Below, one piece after another: positions 10,965 through 20,631 of a DNA stretch of 64,000 bases. A program made the translations under genes and the position numbers. Location of the stretch: positions 1,488,001-1,552,000 of the forward strand of contig NZ_QCXS01000002.1 of assembly GCF_003260015.1 (NCBI RefSeq), written 5' to 3'. The stretch is from Nakamurella deserti. GTDB taxonomy: Bacteria; Actinomycetota; Actinomycetes; Mycobacteriales; Nakamurellaceae. Below the pieces are notes generated by a model. It was not told the origin of the DNA, made no database searches, and saw only the letters and a list, made by a program, of their open reading frames with translations. Each line of letters begins with the position of its first letter. The first letter of the stretch is position 1.

Positions 10965-12818
10965 TCAGCCGAGCTGCCAGATGCCGACGCCGGGGCCGTC
11001 GCCGGGCACGAGGACCGCACCGCCGGCGACGGTGAGCTCAGCTTCGCCGTAGAGCCTTCCGGCCTCACCTGTCGGTGCAAGTGCACCCGGGAGCAGCGCC
11101 CCGGACCACGGTGCGCGCGCGACCACGACCAGCACGCGTTCGTCGGGGGTTTCTCTGAGGTAACCGAGGGCGTCGTCGGTCTGGAGGACCCAACGCAGCC
11201 CGCCGCGGCGCAGCGCCGGGTGGGCGTGGCGGACGGCGATGAGGTCGCGGTACACCGCGAGGGTGGCGTGGTCCCAGGCGTCGGGCCGGCCCCAGGGCAT
11301 GGTGCGTCGCGCGTCCTCACCGTTGGTCCCCTCGAGGCCGATCTCGTCGCCGGCGAAGACCATGGGGGTGCCGAGGTAGGTGAACAGCAGCCCGGCGGCG
11401 ACCCGCACCATTTCGGGGGTGCCGGCGACGGTGCGGATCCGGGCGGTGTCGTGGGAGCTGGTCAGGTTCCAGTGCCGGCCGGCGACCTTCCACGGCACGG
11501 CGGCTGCGAACTCGCGCATGCTGGCGGCGGTGGCGGGGCCGCCGCGGCGGGCGGTCCGGTACGGGTTGCCCTGCAGGGACGCCTCGTAGTCGCTTGATTG
11601 CAGCCATGACCATACCGGTCGGCCGAACCCGGCGTAGTTCATCGAGCCCTGCCAGCCGTCACCGGTGAGGTCGGCGGTGAAGTCGTTGGTGTACTCGGCG
11701 AGCAGCACCGATTCCGGGCGGACGTGGTCGAGGGTGCGGCGGATCAGGGTGGCGATGTCGTTGCCGTGGTCGTGTTCGCCGTGCCGGCCGGTCATGTTGG
11801 CCACGTCGATACGCCAGCCGTCGAGGTCGTACGGGGGCCGCAGCCAGCGGGAGACGACGGAGTCCCCGACGCCGAACATGCGGTTTCGGAGCTCCTGGGA
11901 TCCGAGGTCGAATTTCGGGAGGCTCGGAACACCGAGCCAGCTGATGTAATCGCCGGCGGCGTCCATGTAGTAGAACGACCGCTCCGCCGCGTTCGGGTGG
12001 TCGAGTGCCGACCGGAACCACGGGTGGTCGTCGCCGGAGTGGTTGGTGGTGAGGTCACCGATGATGCGCAGGCCTTTGTCGTGGCAGGCCTGCGCCAGCC
12101 GGGCCAGCGCTGGATCGCCGCCGAGCAGCGGGTCGACTTCGGCGAAGCTCGAGGCGTTGTAGCGATGGTTGGACCGGGCCGGGAAAACGGGCGTCAGGTA
12201 CAGCGCCGTAACGCCGAGGTCGGTGAGGTGGTCGAGCTTTCCGCGGATGCCGTCCAGGTCGCCGCCGTAGAACTGCAGCGGCGTGTGCGGACCCTGGTGG
12301 ATGACGGTGTCGTCCCAGCCGGCAGGTTCTGCCCAGTCCGGTAGGTCGCGGTGGGCGCTACTGGCGGCGAACCGGTCGGGGAACACCTGGTAGACCACGG
12401 CGTCGCGCGCCCAGTCGGGGCCGGGATCGTAGGTGGTGAGCCGGAAGTCGTGGGCGTCGGGGATGTCGCGGTGGTGCTCGCCGGAGCCGTTGAGCCAGGA
12501 GTATCCCAGGGCGCCGCGGTCGAGCTGGACGCGGTAGCGGGTCATCGGGTTGTGGACCTCGACGTCGGCGGTGAACCACTGGTCGCCGTCGCTGGTGCCG
12601 TCGGGGGTGGCGTCGACGAAGGTCGGTTCGGCGTCGCGGATGACTCGGATCCGGACGGTGTCCACGCCGGTTCCGGCCGGTACCCGTACTCGCACCGGGA
12701 CGTGGTCGCCGCGGCGGGGGGTCTCGTCAGCGACGAACAGAGCGGACCCGTCGTGGTGGGGTCCGAGTGCGATCTGGGGTGCGGCGCCGGATTCGGCGGC
12801 GGGGGCAACGGGTGGCAT
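10965..12818 (-). CDS. GH13 maltodextrin-degrading enzyme (neopullulanase/cyclomaltodextrinase-like), copy 2
   Basis: The protein has 617 residues. The ATG at 12818 is preceded by GGAAGG, the same ribosome site seen before the compact GH13 gene. An N-terminal beta domain (HHDGSALFVADETP) is followed by the barrel with DLTTNHSGD, GWRIDVANM, LLAEYTND and LTSSHDTARI. It shares its architecture and many segments with the 7439-9283 enzyme, so the two look like an old duplication that diverged in specificity. No signal peptide is present. It should act on cyclic or branched maltodextrins in the cytoplasm after import by the adjacent ABC system. Confidence 0.9.
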   Translation of the reverse strand: MPPVAPAAESGAAPQIALGPHHDGSALFVADETPRRGDHVPVRVRVPAGTGVDTVRIRVIRDAEPTFVDATPDGTSDGDQWFTADVEVHNPMTRYRVQLDRGALGYSWLNGSGEHHRDIPDAHDFRLTTYDPGPDWARDAVVYQVFPDRFAASSAHRDLPDWAEPAGWDDTVIHQGPHTPLQFYGGDLDGIRGKLDHLTDLGVTALYLTPVFPARSNHRYNASSFAEVDPLLGGDPALARLAQACHDKGLRIIGDLTTNHSGDDHPWFRSALDHPNAAERSFYYMDAAGDYISWLGVPSLPKFDLGSQELRNRMFGVGDSVVSRWLRPPYDLDGWRIDVANMTGRHGEHDHGNDIATLIRRTLDHVRPESVLLAEYTNDFTADLTGDGWQGSMNYAGFGRPVWSWLQSSDYEASLQGNPYRTARRGGPATAASMREFAAAVPWKVAGRHWNLTSSHDTARIRTVAGTPEMVRVAAGLLFTYLGTPMVFAGDEIGLEGTNGEDARRTMPWGRPDAWDHATLAVYRDLIAVRHAHPALRRGGLRWVLQTDDALGYLRETPDERVLVVVARAPWSGALLPGALAPTGEAGRLYGEAELTVAGGAVLVPGDGPGVGIWQLG

Positions 12819-12878
12819 GCGGGCAGCCCTTCCAGGGCACGAGGTGAGCGGGAGACGCGGTGAGGGCGTGGGGCATCC

Positions 12879-12904
12879 GGCCGTGGATGGCCCCACCCAC
12901 GGCC
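12879..12904 (-). other. Stem-loop in the malK to GH13 spacer
   Basis: GGCCGTGG at 12879 pairs with CCACGGCC ending at 12904 around a 10-base loop. It lies between the stronger hairpin at 12924-12955 and the GH13 start and may add to attenuation or RNA protection. Confidence 0.35.
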
Positions 12905-12923
12905 GGACACCGGTCCTCCTGTC

Positions 12924-12955
12924 GCCGGTGTCCCGTGATGAGCCGGGACACCGGC
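12924..12955 (-). terminator. Strong hairpin downstream of malK, terminator or attenuator
   Basis: GCCGGTGTCCCG pairs perfectly with CGGGACACCGGC (12-bp stem, 8-base loop). It sits 11 bases past the malK stop on the minus strand and 106 bases before the next gene. No U-tract follows, as is common in GC-rich actinobacteria. It may separate the transporter and the enzyme parts of the locus. Confidence 0.55.
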
Positions 12956-12965
12956 AGCGGATCAG

Positions 12966-14156
<1,191 letters not shown>

Positions 14157-14224
14157 CTAGAGTTCCTTACCTGCAGTGAGTGTCATGAGCGGGGCTGCCG
14201 TCGTCGTCGACGGTCGAGGTGCGG

Positions 14225-15142
14225 TCATCCCTTGACCGCGCCGGCGGTCAGGCCACCGACGATGTACTTCTGCAGGTACTGGAACAGCAGCACGATCGGG
14301 ATCGCGGTGATGATCGCGCCGGCGGCGAACATCCCGAAGTTGGCGTTGCGTTCGTTGGCGACCATCCCGTAAAGGCCCACGGCGACGGTCTTCTGGGTCG
14401 GCTCGGTGAGGAAGATGCTGGCGATGAGGAATTCGCTGATTGAGCCGATGAACGCCAGCAGCCCGGTGATCGCGATGATCGGGGTGATCAGCGGGAAGAT
14501 GATCCCGAAGAAGATCTGCACGTGGGTGGCACCGTCGACGGTGGCCGATTCGTCGAGATCCTTCGGGACCGTGTCCAGGAAACCTTTGATCAGCCAGGTG
14601 GTGCCGCCCAACGCGCCGCCGAGACCCAGGATGATCAGCGACCAGGGGGTGTTGAACCCGATCACGGGGTACAGATCGGTGATCGTGGCGAAGATCAGGT
14701 ACAGCGACACCAGGGCCAGGAACACCGGGAACATCTGGATCATCAGCACCGCCAGCAGCCCGGCGCGGCGGCCCTTGAACCGGAAGCGGGAGAACGCGAA
14801 CGCCGCGCACGTCGAGACGAAGATCGACGCGACGGTGGAGGACACGCCGATGATGAGTGAATTGAGAAGCCAACGCCAGTAGTCGGTTTCGTTGAACAAC
14901 CGGTTGAAGTTGTTGAAGCTGGCGCCGGTCGGGATCAGCGTGGACGCGGCCAGCGTGCCGAGCGGGTTCAGTGCCGCGGACACCATGAACAGGATGGGGA
15001 ATACGGCGAAGAACACTGCGACGAGCGCGACCAGGTGCCGCCAGCCGGAGCGGCGGAACCAGCCGCCCTGGGCGCTGCCGAGCCTGACCGGCTCGTCGAG
15101 GTCTGTTGCGGAGAGGGGGCTGCTGCCCGTGATCTGTGACAT
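14225..15142 (-). CDS. malG: Maltodextrin ABC transporter permease MalG-like
   Basis: The protein has 305 residues from ATG 15142, which overlaps the malF stop as TGATG. Six hydrophobic segments are visible, the first near residues 36-56 (LVALVAVFFAVFPILFMV). The EAA loop that contacts the ATPase is DESATVDGATHVQIFFGI near residue 200, and the protein ends in GLTAGAVKG, the standard CUT1 terminus. It forms the membrane channel with MalF. Confidence 0.92.
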   Translation of the reverse strand: MSQITGSSPLSATDLDEPVRLGSAQGGWFRRSGWRHLVALVAVFFAVFPILFMVSAALNPLGTLAASTLIPTGASFNNFNRLFNETDYWRWLLNSLIIGVSSTVASIFVSTCAAFAFSRFRFKGRRAGLLAVLMIQMFPVFLALVSLYLIFATITDLYPVIGFNTPWSLIILGLGGALGGTTWLIKGFLDTVPKDLDESATVDGATHVQIFFGIIFPLITPIIAITGLLAFIGSISEFLIASIFLTEPTQKTVAVGLYGMVANERNANFGMFAAGAIITAIPIVLLFQYLQKYIVGGLTAGAVKG

Positions 15143-16761
15143 CAGTTGATCTCCTCGAGCGCCTTGGTCCGCTTGAATCCGATGAACGACACGGCCGCCA
15201 CGATGATGAAGATCAGGATCGAGATGGCCGCGGCGAGGCCGTACTGGGCGCCCTGACCGCCGAAGGCGAGTCGGTAGGTGTAGCTGATCAGCAGGTCGGT
15301 GGCACCGACGGTGGGGTTGTCGGCCGGGAAGGGACCGCCGCCGCTGACGAGGTAGATCGCGCCGAAGTTGTTGAAGTTGAACGCGAACGTTGCGATCAGC
15401 AGCGGCGCGACTGCCACCAGGAGCAGCGGGAAGGTGATGGTGCGAAAGGCGTAGAACGGCTTGGCTCCGTCGACGCCGGCGGCTTCGGTGAGGTCGGACG
15501 GGATGGCCTGCAGCGCGCCGGTGCATACCAGGAACATGTACGGGTAGCCCATCCAAAGCTGCACGATGAGCACCGCAGCGCGGGCGGCCCAGGGGTTGCC
15601 GAACCAGTCGACGTTCAGGCCGAAGAGGTTGTTGATCAGGCCGTAGTCGGTGTTGAACATGTCGCGCCAGAGCAGCAGCATCGCAAACCCGGGCATCGCG
15701 TACGGGAGGATCAGGATCGAGCGGTAGACCTTCTTACCTTTGAGCTTGTCGCTGTTCATCACCATCGCCACCGCCAGGCCCAGCGCGAACGTGGTTGCCA
15801 TGACGAGGATGGCGAACGCGAAGTTCCAGATGATGACCTGGAGGAAGTACTTCGCGATCGAGGGGTTGGTGAACACGTCGACGAAGTTCTTGAATCCGAC
15901 GTTGACCTGCCAACCCTGCGGCAAGAACGCCCCGGTGGCGTCTTTGAAGTAGCCGTCGGTGCCGTCGGCGGTCCACGTCTCACCGGTGGAGCTGTCGGTG
16001 ATGGTGTCGCTCGCGGCGTTGTAGGTGCGGGTGGCGCCGCCCTCGAACGCGCTGCTGACGCCTTTGGCGATGATGGCGCCGTCGGCGGTGGGCACGATCA
16101 GTGCGGTGATGTCGGTCTGCCGGTCTGCGGCTTGGCCGAGGTTGAGCACGGTGTAGCCCTCGGCGGCGGTGATCTTGCCGGAGTTGTTCTGGGTGACCGC
16201 GGCCTTGTCCAGTGGGGTGACGCCGTCGGCGGTGCCGAGGAAGGTGTTGCCGTCCGGGTCGGCGAGTAGGAACACCACGGGGCCGGTGGTGGAGTCGCCT
16301 TCGACGCCGATGGACAGGGTGTAGGTGGCGCCGCCTTCCACTTCCTTCACCGAGCTCGCCTGGATGGCGACGATGGCTTCTTCCTTGGTGCCGCGGTGAC
16401 CGTCACCGAAGTTCGTGAACGCCGTGGTGACCGTGTAGACGATCGGCAAGACCTGGAACACGGCGAGGAACAGGGTGCCCACGACGAGGTACTTGGCCGG
16501 GATGAGCTTGGGTGAGAGGTAGATGTAGAACAGCGCCAGTGTAGTGACAACGACGATGGCGACGCCGATCCAGTTCTTCCGCTCGATGAGCGGGAGCATC
16601 GAGAAGACCGCGACCGCAGCGACGACGCCGAGCAGCAGGATCTTCACGATGGTGCCGAGCGTGGATCCCCGCTTGGAGGCGACGCTCAAACCTTGTTTCT
16701 TGGGCGGCGGGCCACTTCCGTCGGAAGGGGTCATCGTCGTCGATGCGGACTGTTGAGCCAC
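15142..16761 (-). CDS. malF: Maltodextrin ABC transporter permease MalF-like with large extracytoplasmic domain
   Basis: The protein has 539 residues from a GTG start with AGGAGA about eight bases upstream. Three N-terminal membrane segments (ILLLGVVAAVAVFSMLPLI, then WIGVAIVVVTTLALFYIYL and YLVVGTLFLAVFQVLPIVY) are followed by a soluble domain of about 160 residues. This corresponds to the MalF P2 loop that contacts the binding protein. The remaining membrane segments follow, with the EAA loop EAAGVDGAKPFYAFRTITF. The N-terminal 30 residues are Ser/Pro/Lys-rich and cytoplasmic. It is coupled to malG. Confidence 0.92.
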   Translation of the reverse strand: MAQQSASTTMTPSDGSGPPPKKQGLSVASKRGSTLGTIVKILLLGVVAAVAVFSMLPLIERKNWIGVAIVVVTTLALFYIYLSPKLIPAKYLVVGTLFLAVFQVLPIVYTVTTAFTNFGDGHRGTKEEAIVAIQASSVKEVEGGATYTLSIGVEGDSTTGPVVFLLADPDGNTFLGTADGVTPLDKAAVTQNNSGKITAAEGYTVLNLGQAADRQTDITALIVPTADGAIIAKGVSSAFEGGATRTYNAASDTITDSSTGETWTADGTDGYFKDATGAFLPQGWQVNVGFKNFVDVFTNPSIAKYFLQVIIWNFAFAILVMATTFALGLAVAMVMNSDKLKGKKVYRSILILPYAMPGFAMLLLWRDMFNTDYGLINNLFGLNVDWFGNPWAARAAVLIVQLWMGYPYMFLVCTGALQAIPSDLTEAAGVDGAKPFYAFRTITFPLLLVAVAPLLIATFAFNFNNFGAIYLVSGGGPFPADNPTVGATDLLISYTYRLAFGGQGAQYGLAAAISILIFIIVAAVSFIGFKRTKALEEIN

Positions 16762-16806
16762 AACGCTCTCCTGTGAACGATGAAGAAGTACAAGGGGGCC
16801 GTGCGG

Positions 16807-16842
16807 GTCGAGCCGGCCGGATACGGGTCCGGCCGGCTCGAC
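16807..16842 (-). other. Perfect stem-loop between malE and malF
   Basis: GTCGAGCCGGCCGGA at 16807 pairs fully with TCCGGCCGGCTCGAC ending at 16842 (15-bp stem, 6-base loop). It starts 12 bases past the malE stop. Hairpins here are known in mal operons to protect or terminate after malE, giving more binding protein than permease. Confidence 0.65.
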
Positions 16843-16853
16843 GGCGAAGCGCG

Positions 16854-18206
16854 TCAGCCGATGGCGGCTTGGATTGCCTGCGCGGCGGCTTCGGTGGTCG
16901 TCGCCGGGTCGGCGCCGCCGATCACGGCTGCCTGGGCCTTGCCGAACGGATCCCACACCGACGCCATCTCAGGGATGGCGGGCAGGATGTCGCCGTTCTT
17001 GCCTGCTTCAGCAACGTCAGCGAGCACCGGGTCGGCTGCGACCTCCTTGTCGTACACCGAGGTCAACGCAGGCTGCCGGGGGCTGAGCTGGTACAGCGCC
17101 TCGGACACCTCGTCAGAGGCGAAGTAGTTCAGCGCGAACTCTTCGGCGACGGTCTTGTGCTTGCCCTTGCTGGCCACGTACATCGCGTCGACGGTGACGA
17201 ACGGCTTCGCCTCGGCGCCACCCTCGAATCCCGGGACCGGGCTGATGGCGAACGGCACCCCGGACTTCTTGATGTCCGGCAGGTTCCACGGGCCGGTGAC
17301 CATGTAGGCGGTCTTCTTGTCGGTGAAGAACGGCACCAGGTTGCCAGGCTCGATCGATGTCTTGAGCGCACCCTCGGCGCCGAGCGCGCCGATCTTGGCC
17401 ATCGCCGCGGTCGCTTCGGGCTTGGTGAGCCCGAGATCCTTCGGGTCGTAATCACCGTTGGCGCCCTGGCCGAACAGGTAGCCGCCACCCGAGGTGAACA
17501 ACGGATACATGTGGTACGGATCGCCGTTCTGTCCGACCGGCAGCGCCATGATCTCGCTGGCCTTACCGTCGGCGACGAGCTGCTTGCCGGTGGCCACCAT
17601 GTCCTCGATCGACGTCGGCGCCTCCGGCGCAAGATCGGTGTTGCGGATCAGGAAGATGTTGCCGAGATCGTATGGCACGCCGTAGATCTGGCCGTTGAAC
17701 GTGACACCCTCGATGGCCAGTGGGTTGAACTTGGCCTGGGTGGCCTCGTCAAGCTGGACCGGATCGATTGCGCCGTTCTGGACAAGCTGGCCGATCCAGT
17801 CGTGCGCGCCGTTGATCAGATCCGGCGCCTGCCCGGCCTGGGATGCGTTGAGGAACGCGGTCCGGCCGTCGGCAACGATCTGAACGCTGACCGTGATGCC
17901 GTTGTCGGCGGCGAACTTGTCTGCAGCCGCCTGGATCGCCGCCGACTCCAGCTGCGCCGTCCAAATGACCAGGTCGGCGTTCTCGTCGATCGCCGGCGGC
18001 GCGGAGGAATCAGTGTTCTCCGCCGGCGCCTCGGACGTTTCGGTGGCCGGACCGGAAGTCGACCCCGAGGCCGACGCTGACGAGCCGGCGGTGGTGCTCG
18101 GTGTGGAGGTGGTGGACGCCGCGGGGGTGTCGCTGCCGCCGCAGGCGGCTAACACCATGGCCAGGACACCTGCCCCGGCAACCGCTTTCATCGTGCGCAA
18201 CTTCAT
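16854..18206 (-). CDS. malE: Maltodextrin-binding lipoprotein (ABC solute-binding protein family 1)
   Basis: The protein has 450 residues from ATG 18206, preceded by GAGGAG. Residues 1-22 form a lipoprotein signal peptide with lipobox VLAAC (Cys22). A Ser/Thr/Pro-rich linker of about 50 residues spans the surface layer. The mature protein has the family 1 pattern: LVIWTAQLESAAIQAAADKF, the hinge VPYDLGNIFLIRNTDL, MVTGPWNLPDIKKSG and PAIPEMASVWDPF. The maltose-type clade is supported by the neighbouring MalFGK and GH13 genes. It should be the most abundant protein of the operon, helped by the stem-loop after its stop. Confidence 0.92.
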   Translation of the reverse strand: MKLRTMKAVAGAGVLAMVLAACGGSDTPAASTTSTPSTTAGSSASASGSTSGPATETSEAPAENTDSSAPPAIDENADLVIWTAQLESAAIQAAADKFAADNGITVSVQIVADGRTAFLNASQAGQAPDLINGAHDWIGQLVQNGAIDPVQLDEATQAKFNPLAIEGVTFNGQIYGVPYDLGNIFLIRNTDLAPEAPTSIEDMVATGKQLVADGKASEIMALPVGQNGDPYHMYPLFTSGGGYLFGQGANGDYDPKDLGLTKPEATAAMAKIGALGAEGALKTSIEPGNLVPFFTDKKTAYMVTGPWNLPDIKKSGVPFAISPVPGFEGGAEAKPFVTVDAMYVASKGKHKTVAEEFALNYFASDEVSEALYQLSPRQPALTSVYDKEVAADPVLADVAEAGKNGDILPAIPEMASVWDPFGKAQAAVIGGADPATTTEAAAQAIQAAIG

Positions 18207-18352
18207 GCTGTGACTCCTCGACACTGCCGTAGGGATGAGGGCCACTCAGCGATCCACCGAAAACCGGCGCGACGCAGCAGCGCGCCGCCAGATCGCGTAG
18301 AAGCACCCGTAGGGGGACCACATCTACGCTGTGAGGCAACGCACAATTGGGC

Positions 18353-18372
18353 TTGCTGAATGGAGTTAGCAA
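18353..18372 (+). promoter_or_regulatory. Palindromic operator candidate for the LacI-family regulator
   Basis: TTGCT at 18353 and AGCAA ending at 18372 form a 20-bp dyad with five perfect outer pairs on each side and partial inner symmetry. It lies between the divergent malE and lacI-type genes, 147 bases upstream of malE. LacI-family operators are dyads of this size. The site is seen in sequence; binding is inferred. Confidence 0.5.
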
Positions 18373-18439
18373 AGGGTGCACCGCGCCGTTTCAGCTGTCA
18401 AGCCCACCGTTACGAAACTGTGACCATCAGGTCTAACAT

Positions 18440-18631
18440 CTGTTCGCCAGCGGCTACTTCGTCGACATCACCGACCCCCCGAACAGCCGACTCGGCCGCG
18501 TGGTCCTCAATCACGAAGACCAGGTCAAGCAACACGGCCGGGACAGCGCTCTCGCCCCGGCGAAGACACCCAGTACGGAGTGGACCGATCTGATCTCGGT
18601 ACAGTCCCACGCACATGTCGATGCGAGGTGA
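18440..18631 (+). pseudogene. Possible coding remnant in the malE-lacI spacer
   Basis: A frame without ATG or GTG near its beginning encodes about 63 residues with protein-like content (FASGYFVDITDPPNSRLGR, then VVLNHEDQVKQHGRD), ending at TGA just before the regulator. It looks like the C-terminal piece of an unidentified protein left by a deletion. I cannot name the family. The alternative is chance, since the region also holds regulatory DNA. Confidence 0.3.
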
Positions 18632-18637
18632 AACACC

Positions 18638-19645
18638 ATGACCCGGCAACGCGTCACCCTGGGCGAGGTCGCCCGCCACGCAGGCGTCTCCCGCACTACG
18701 GCATCGTTCGTCATGACCGGGCGACGCGACATGCGCATCTCCGCCGATGCCGAACAGCGCGTCCTCCAAGCGGCACGCGAACTTGATTACCGACCGAACC
18801 TGCTGGCGAAGAGCCTACGGACCAATCTCTCACAGACGATCGGGCTGATTTCTGACGTCATCGCTACCGAGTCTTTCGCAGGACAGCTGATCCGCAGCAG
18901 CATGACCACCGCTCTGCTGCATGACCATCTCCTGTTCGTCGGCGAGAGCGAAGGCGATCCCCACTTGGAGCAACAGCTCGTCAGGAGCATGCTCGACCGG
19001 GGCGTCGGCGGCTTCCTCTATGCCTCCCTGGACACCCGTCAGGTCCAGCTGCCCGAAATCCTCAAGTCGGAGCCCGTTGTCATGCTCAACTGCCTCGATC
19101 CCGGCGCCGACGTCCCGGCAGTGATCCCCGACGAGGAAACCGCCGGCCGGGTCGTCGCGCAGGCCCTCCTCGACGCCGGCCACACCGACGGCATCCACCT
19201 CATCGGCGAAACCCTGCACCACGTCATCGCCGGCGCCGAACGCTACCGCGGTGTCGTGAGCAAGCTCGAGGAGTCCGGACTGCAACTGGCAGGGCAAGTC
19301 TCAGCAATGTGGTGGCCAGAACAGTCCCACAGCGCGGTTTCTCGGTTGTTGCAGCAGAGTCCTGCCCCCACCGCGCTGATCTGCATGAACGACCGTGTTG
19401 CCTTCGGCGCTTACCAGGCCCTGTCGGACGCCGGACTCAGTGTCCCGGAGGACGTCTCGGTCATCTCCTTCGATGACTCTGACCTCGCTGCGTGGTCGCG
19501 CCCTGGCTTGACCAGCATCGCCATCCCCCACCTCGAGCTCGGCCGCCGCGCGACCGAGCTACTCCTCAGACCGGCTGAACAGCGCGCCGTTCACCGCGTC
19601 CCCATGCGGCTCACCCGCCGTGGGTCAGTCGCCGCCCCCCGGTGA
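18638..19645 (+). CDS. LacI-family transcriptional regulator of the maltodextrin locus
   Basis: The protein has 335 residues. The N-terminal helix-turn-helix is VTLGEVARHAGVSRTTASFV, followed by the hinge helix region YRPNLLAKSLRT. The sugar-binding core has the expected strands (IGLISDVIAT near 65, FLYASLD near 125, ALICMNDRVAFGAYQAL near 248, VSVISFDDSDLAAWSRP near 275). It is divergent from malE and probably represses the transporter and GH13 genes until a maltodextrin-type inducer binds. The dyad at 18353-18372 is its likely site. Confidence 0.9.
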   Translation: MTRQRVTLGEVARHAGVSRTTASFVMTGRRDMRISADAEQRVLQAARELDYRPNLLAKSLRTNLSQTIGLISDVIATESFAGQLIRSSMTTALLHDHLLFVGESEGDPHLEQQLVRSMLDRGVGGFLYASLDTRQVQLPEILKSEPVVMLNCLDPGADVPAVIPDEETAGRVVAQALLDAGHTDGIHLIGETLHHVIAGAERYRGVVSKLEESGLQLAGQVSAMWWPEQSHSAVSRLLQQSPAPTALICMNDRVAFGAYQALSDAGLSVPEDVSVISFDDSDLAAWSRPGLTSIAIPHLELGRRATELLLRPAEQRAVHRVPMRLTRRGSVAAPR

Positions 19646-19821
19646 CGAGCCGACCGAGCTGCCCAGCAGGCAACATCGACCTGACCCTCACCAACAACAC
19701 ACCGACCAGCCCCGTGACCCTCGCATAGCGGGCCTCACCGGGTCCCTCTGCCGCGTCTGGATCGCCGTTCCGGCCAGCTGCGTCGCACCAAGCAGCAGCT
19801 AACCGGGTTAGCCGGCCCGGG

Positions 19822-20067
19822 TCCGGCCCGCGATCGTCGGCGCCGACACCTGGGCGGCGAAACCGTTCGCCGGGGCCGGCGCCCAAGGCTTCGCCCAGTA
19901 CCACCCAGGAATTCATCACCCACCACGGCATCCGCCTCCAGGACAGCGTGACACTCGACGAACTGGCCGCCGACCACGAACCCGTCTTCGCCTACCTGCT
20001 GACATCGGCAGTACCGCCCGGCGTAACCGCCATCAACGCCGGACCTGCAGCGGTGGTCGTCAAGTGA
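19822..20067 (+). pseudogene. Frameshifted C-terminal remnant of a cyclase-family (PF04199) protein
   Basis: One frame reads PAIVGADTWAAKPF, and after a frameshift near 19900 another reads TQEFITHHGIRLQDSVTLDE, then LAADHEPVFAYLL to a TGA at 20065. Together they match the end of cyclase/kynurenine-formamidase-like proteins, whose C terminus runs IGADTW, HQELI, NGI, ENLDLDELAAD. The N-terminal metal-binding half is missing. The gene is broken and truncated. Confidence 0.55.
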
Positions 20068-20246
20068 CAGGCCGCGGATCTTCCGCTGAAGCTGGATGGC
20101 ACCAGTACGCGCTGTCCGCGCCGAACCGAGCGCTCACTCGAGCCGCGCCGGTACATCGCGAGGGCTGTACCGGCAGACCGGCAGCCCGGCCGCTGCCTCC
20201 GCTGCTTGCAGCCGCTCCTCGGCCTCTTGCGGGCGGGACGACCCGC

Positions 20247-20272
20247 TTGACGGTTCCGATCATTATCGGCAT
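20247..20272 (+). repeat. 26-bp dispersed repeat, copy B
   Basis: It begins TTGACGGTTCCGATC and ends ATTATCGGCAT. It matches copy C at all but four positions and copy A at all but three. It lies between the cyclase remnant and the EAL remnant. Confidence 0.65.
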
Positions 20273-20352
20273 AGCGCGCAAGGCGTCGAAAGGCCGGATC
20301 CGCCGCCACGGGTCGTCGTTGACCCATTTCGGATCTTGGTCGTCGCGGCTCT

Positions 20353-20585
20353 ATTGGTGTCATCGACCCCGGTGACCTTGAGATTGTGCGGTCAATCGTG
20401 GCCTTCGCCGACGCCTTCCAACTCGACCTGGTCGCGGAGGGGGTGGAGACCGAGCAGGCCGCCGCGACGCTGGTGGGTCTGGGCTCACCCGGGCCCGGGG
20501 CTTTCTGTACGCGAAGCCGTGTGGAACCACCGAGCTCGAGTCGATGCTGGCAATGCAGGCGTTCACCGGCCGGCGGATGCCTTGA
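20353..20585 (+). pseudogene. EAL-domain (c-di-GMP phosphodiesterase) C-terminal remnant
   Basis: The frame IVRSIVAFADAFQLDLVAEGV, then ETEQAAATLVGLG is the end of an EAL domain, which normally reads VxAEGVET, Q, L, LG. After a frameshift near 20500 the next frame continues GFLYAKPCGTTELESMLA to a TGA at 20583. In intact proteins this is the GxGFLFAKP end. Upstream catalytic motifs are absent. This is a decayed fragment. Confidence 0.65.
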
Positions 20586-20631
20586 CCCGGCGCCTGGGAA
20601 GAACCGGGCCGGCAGGATGGTTGAACGCGAC

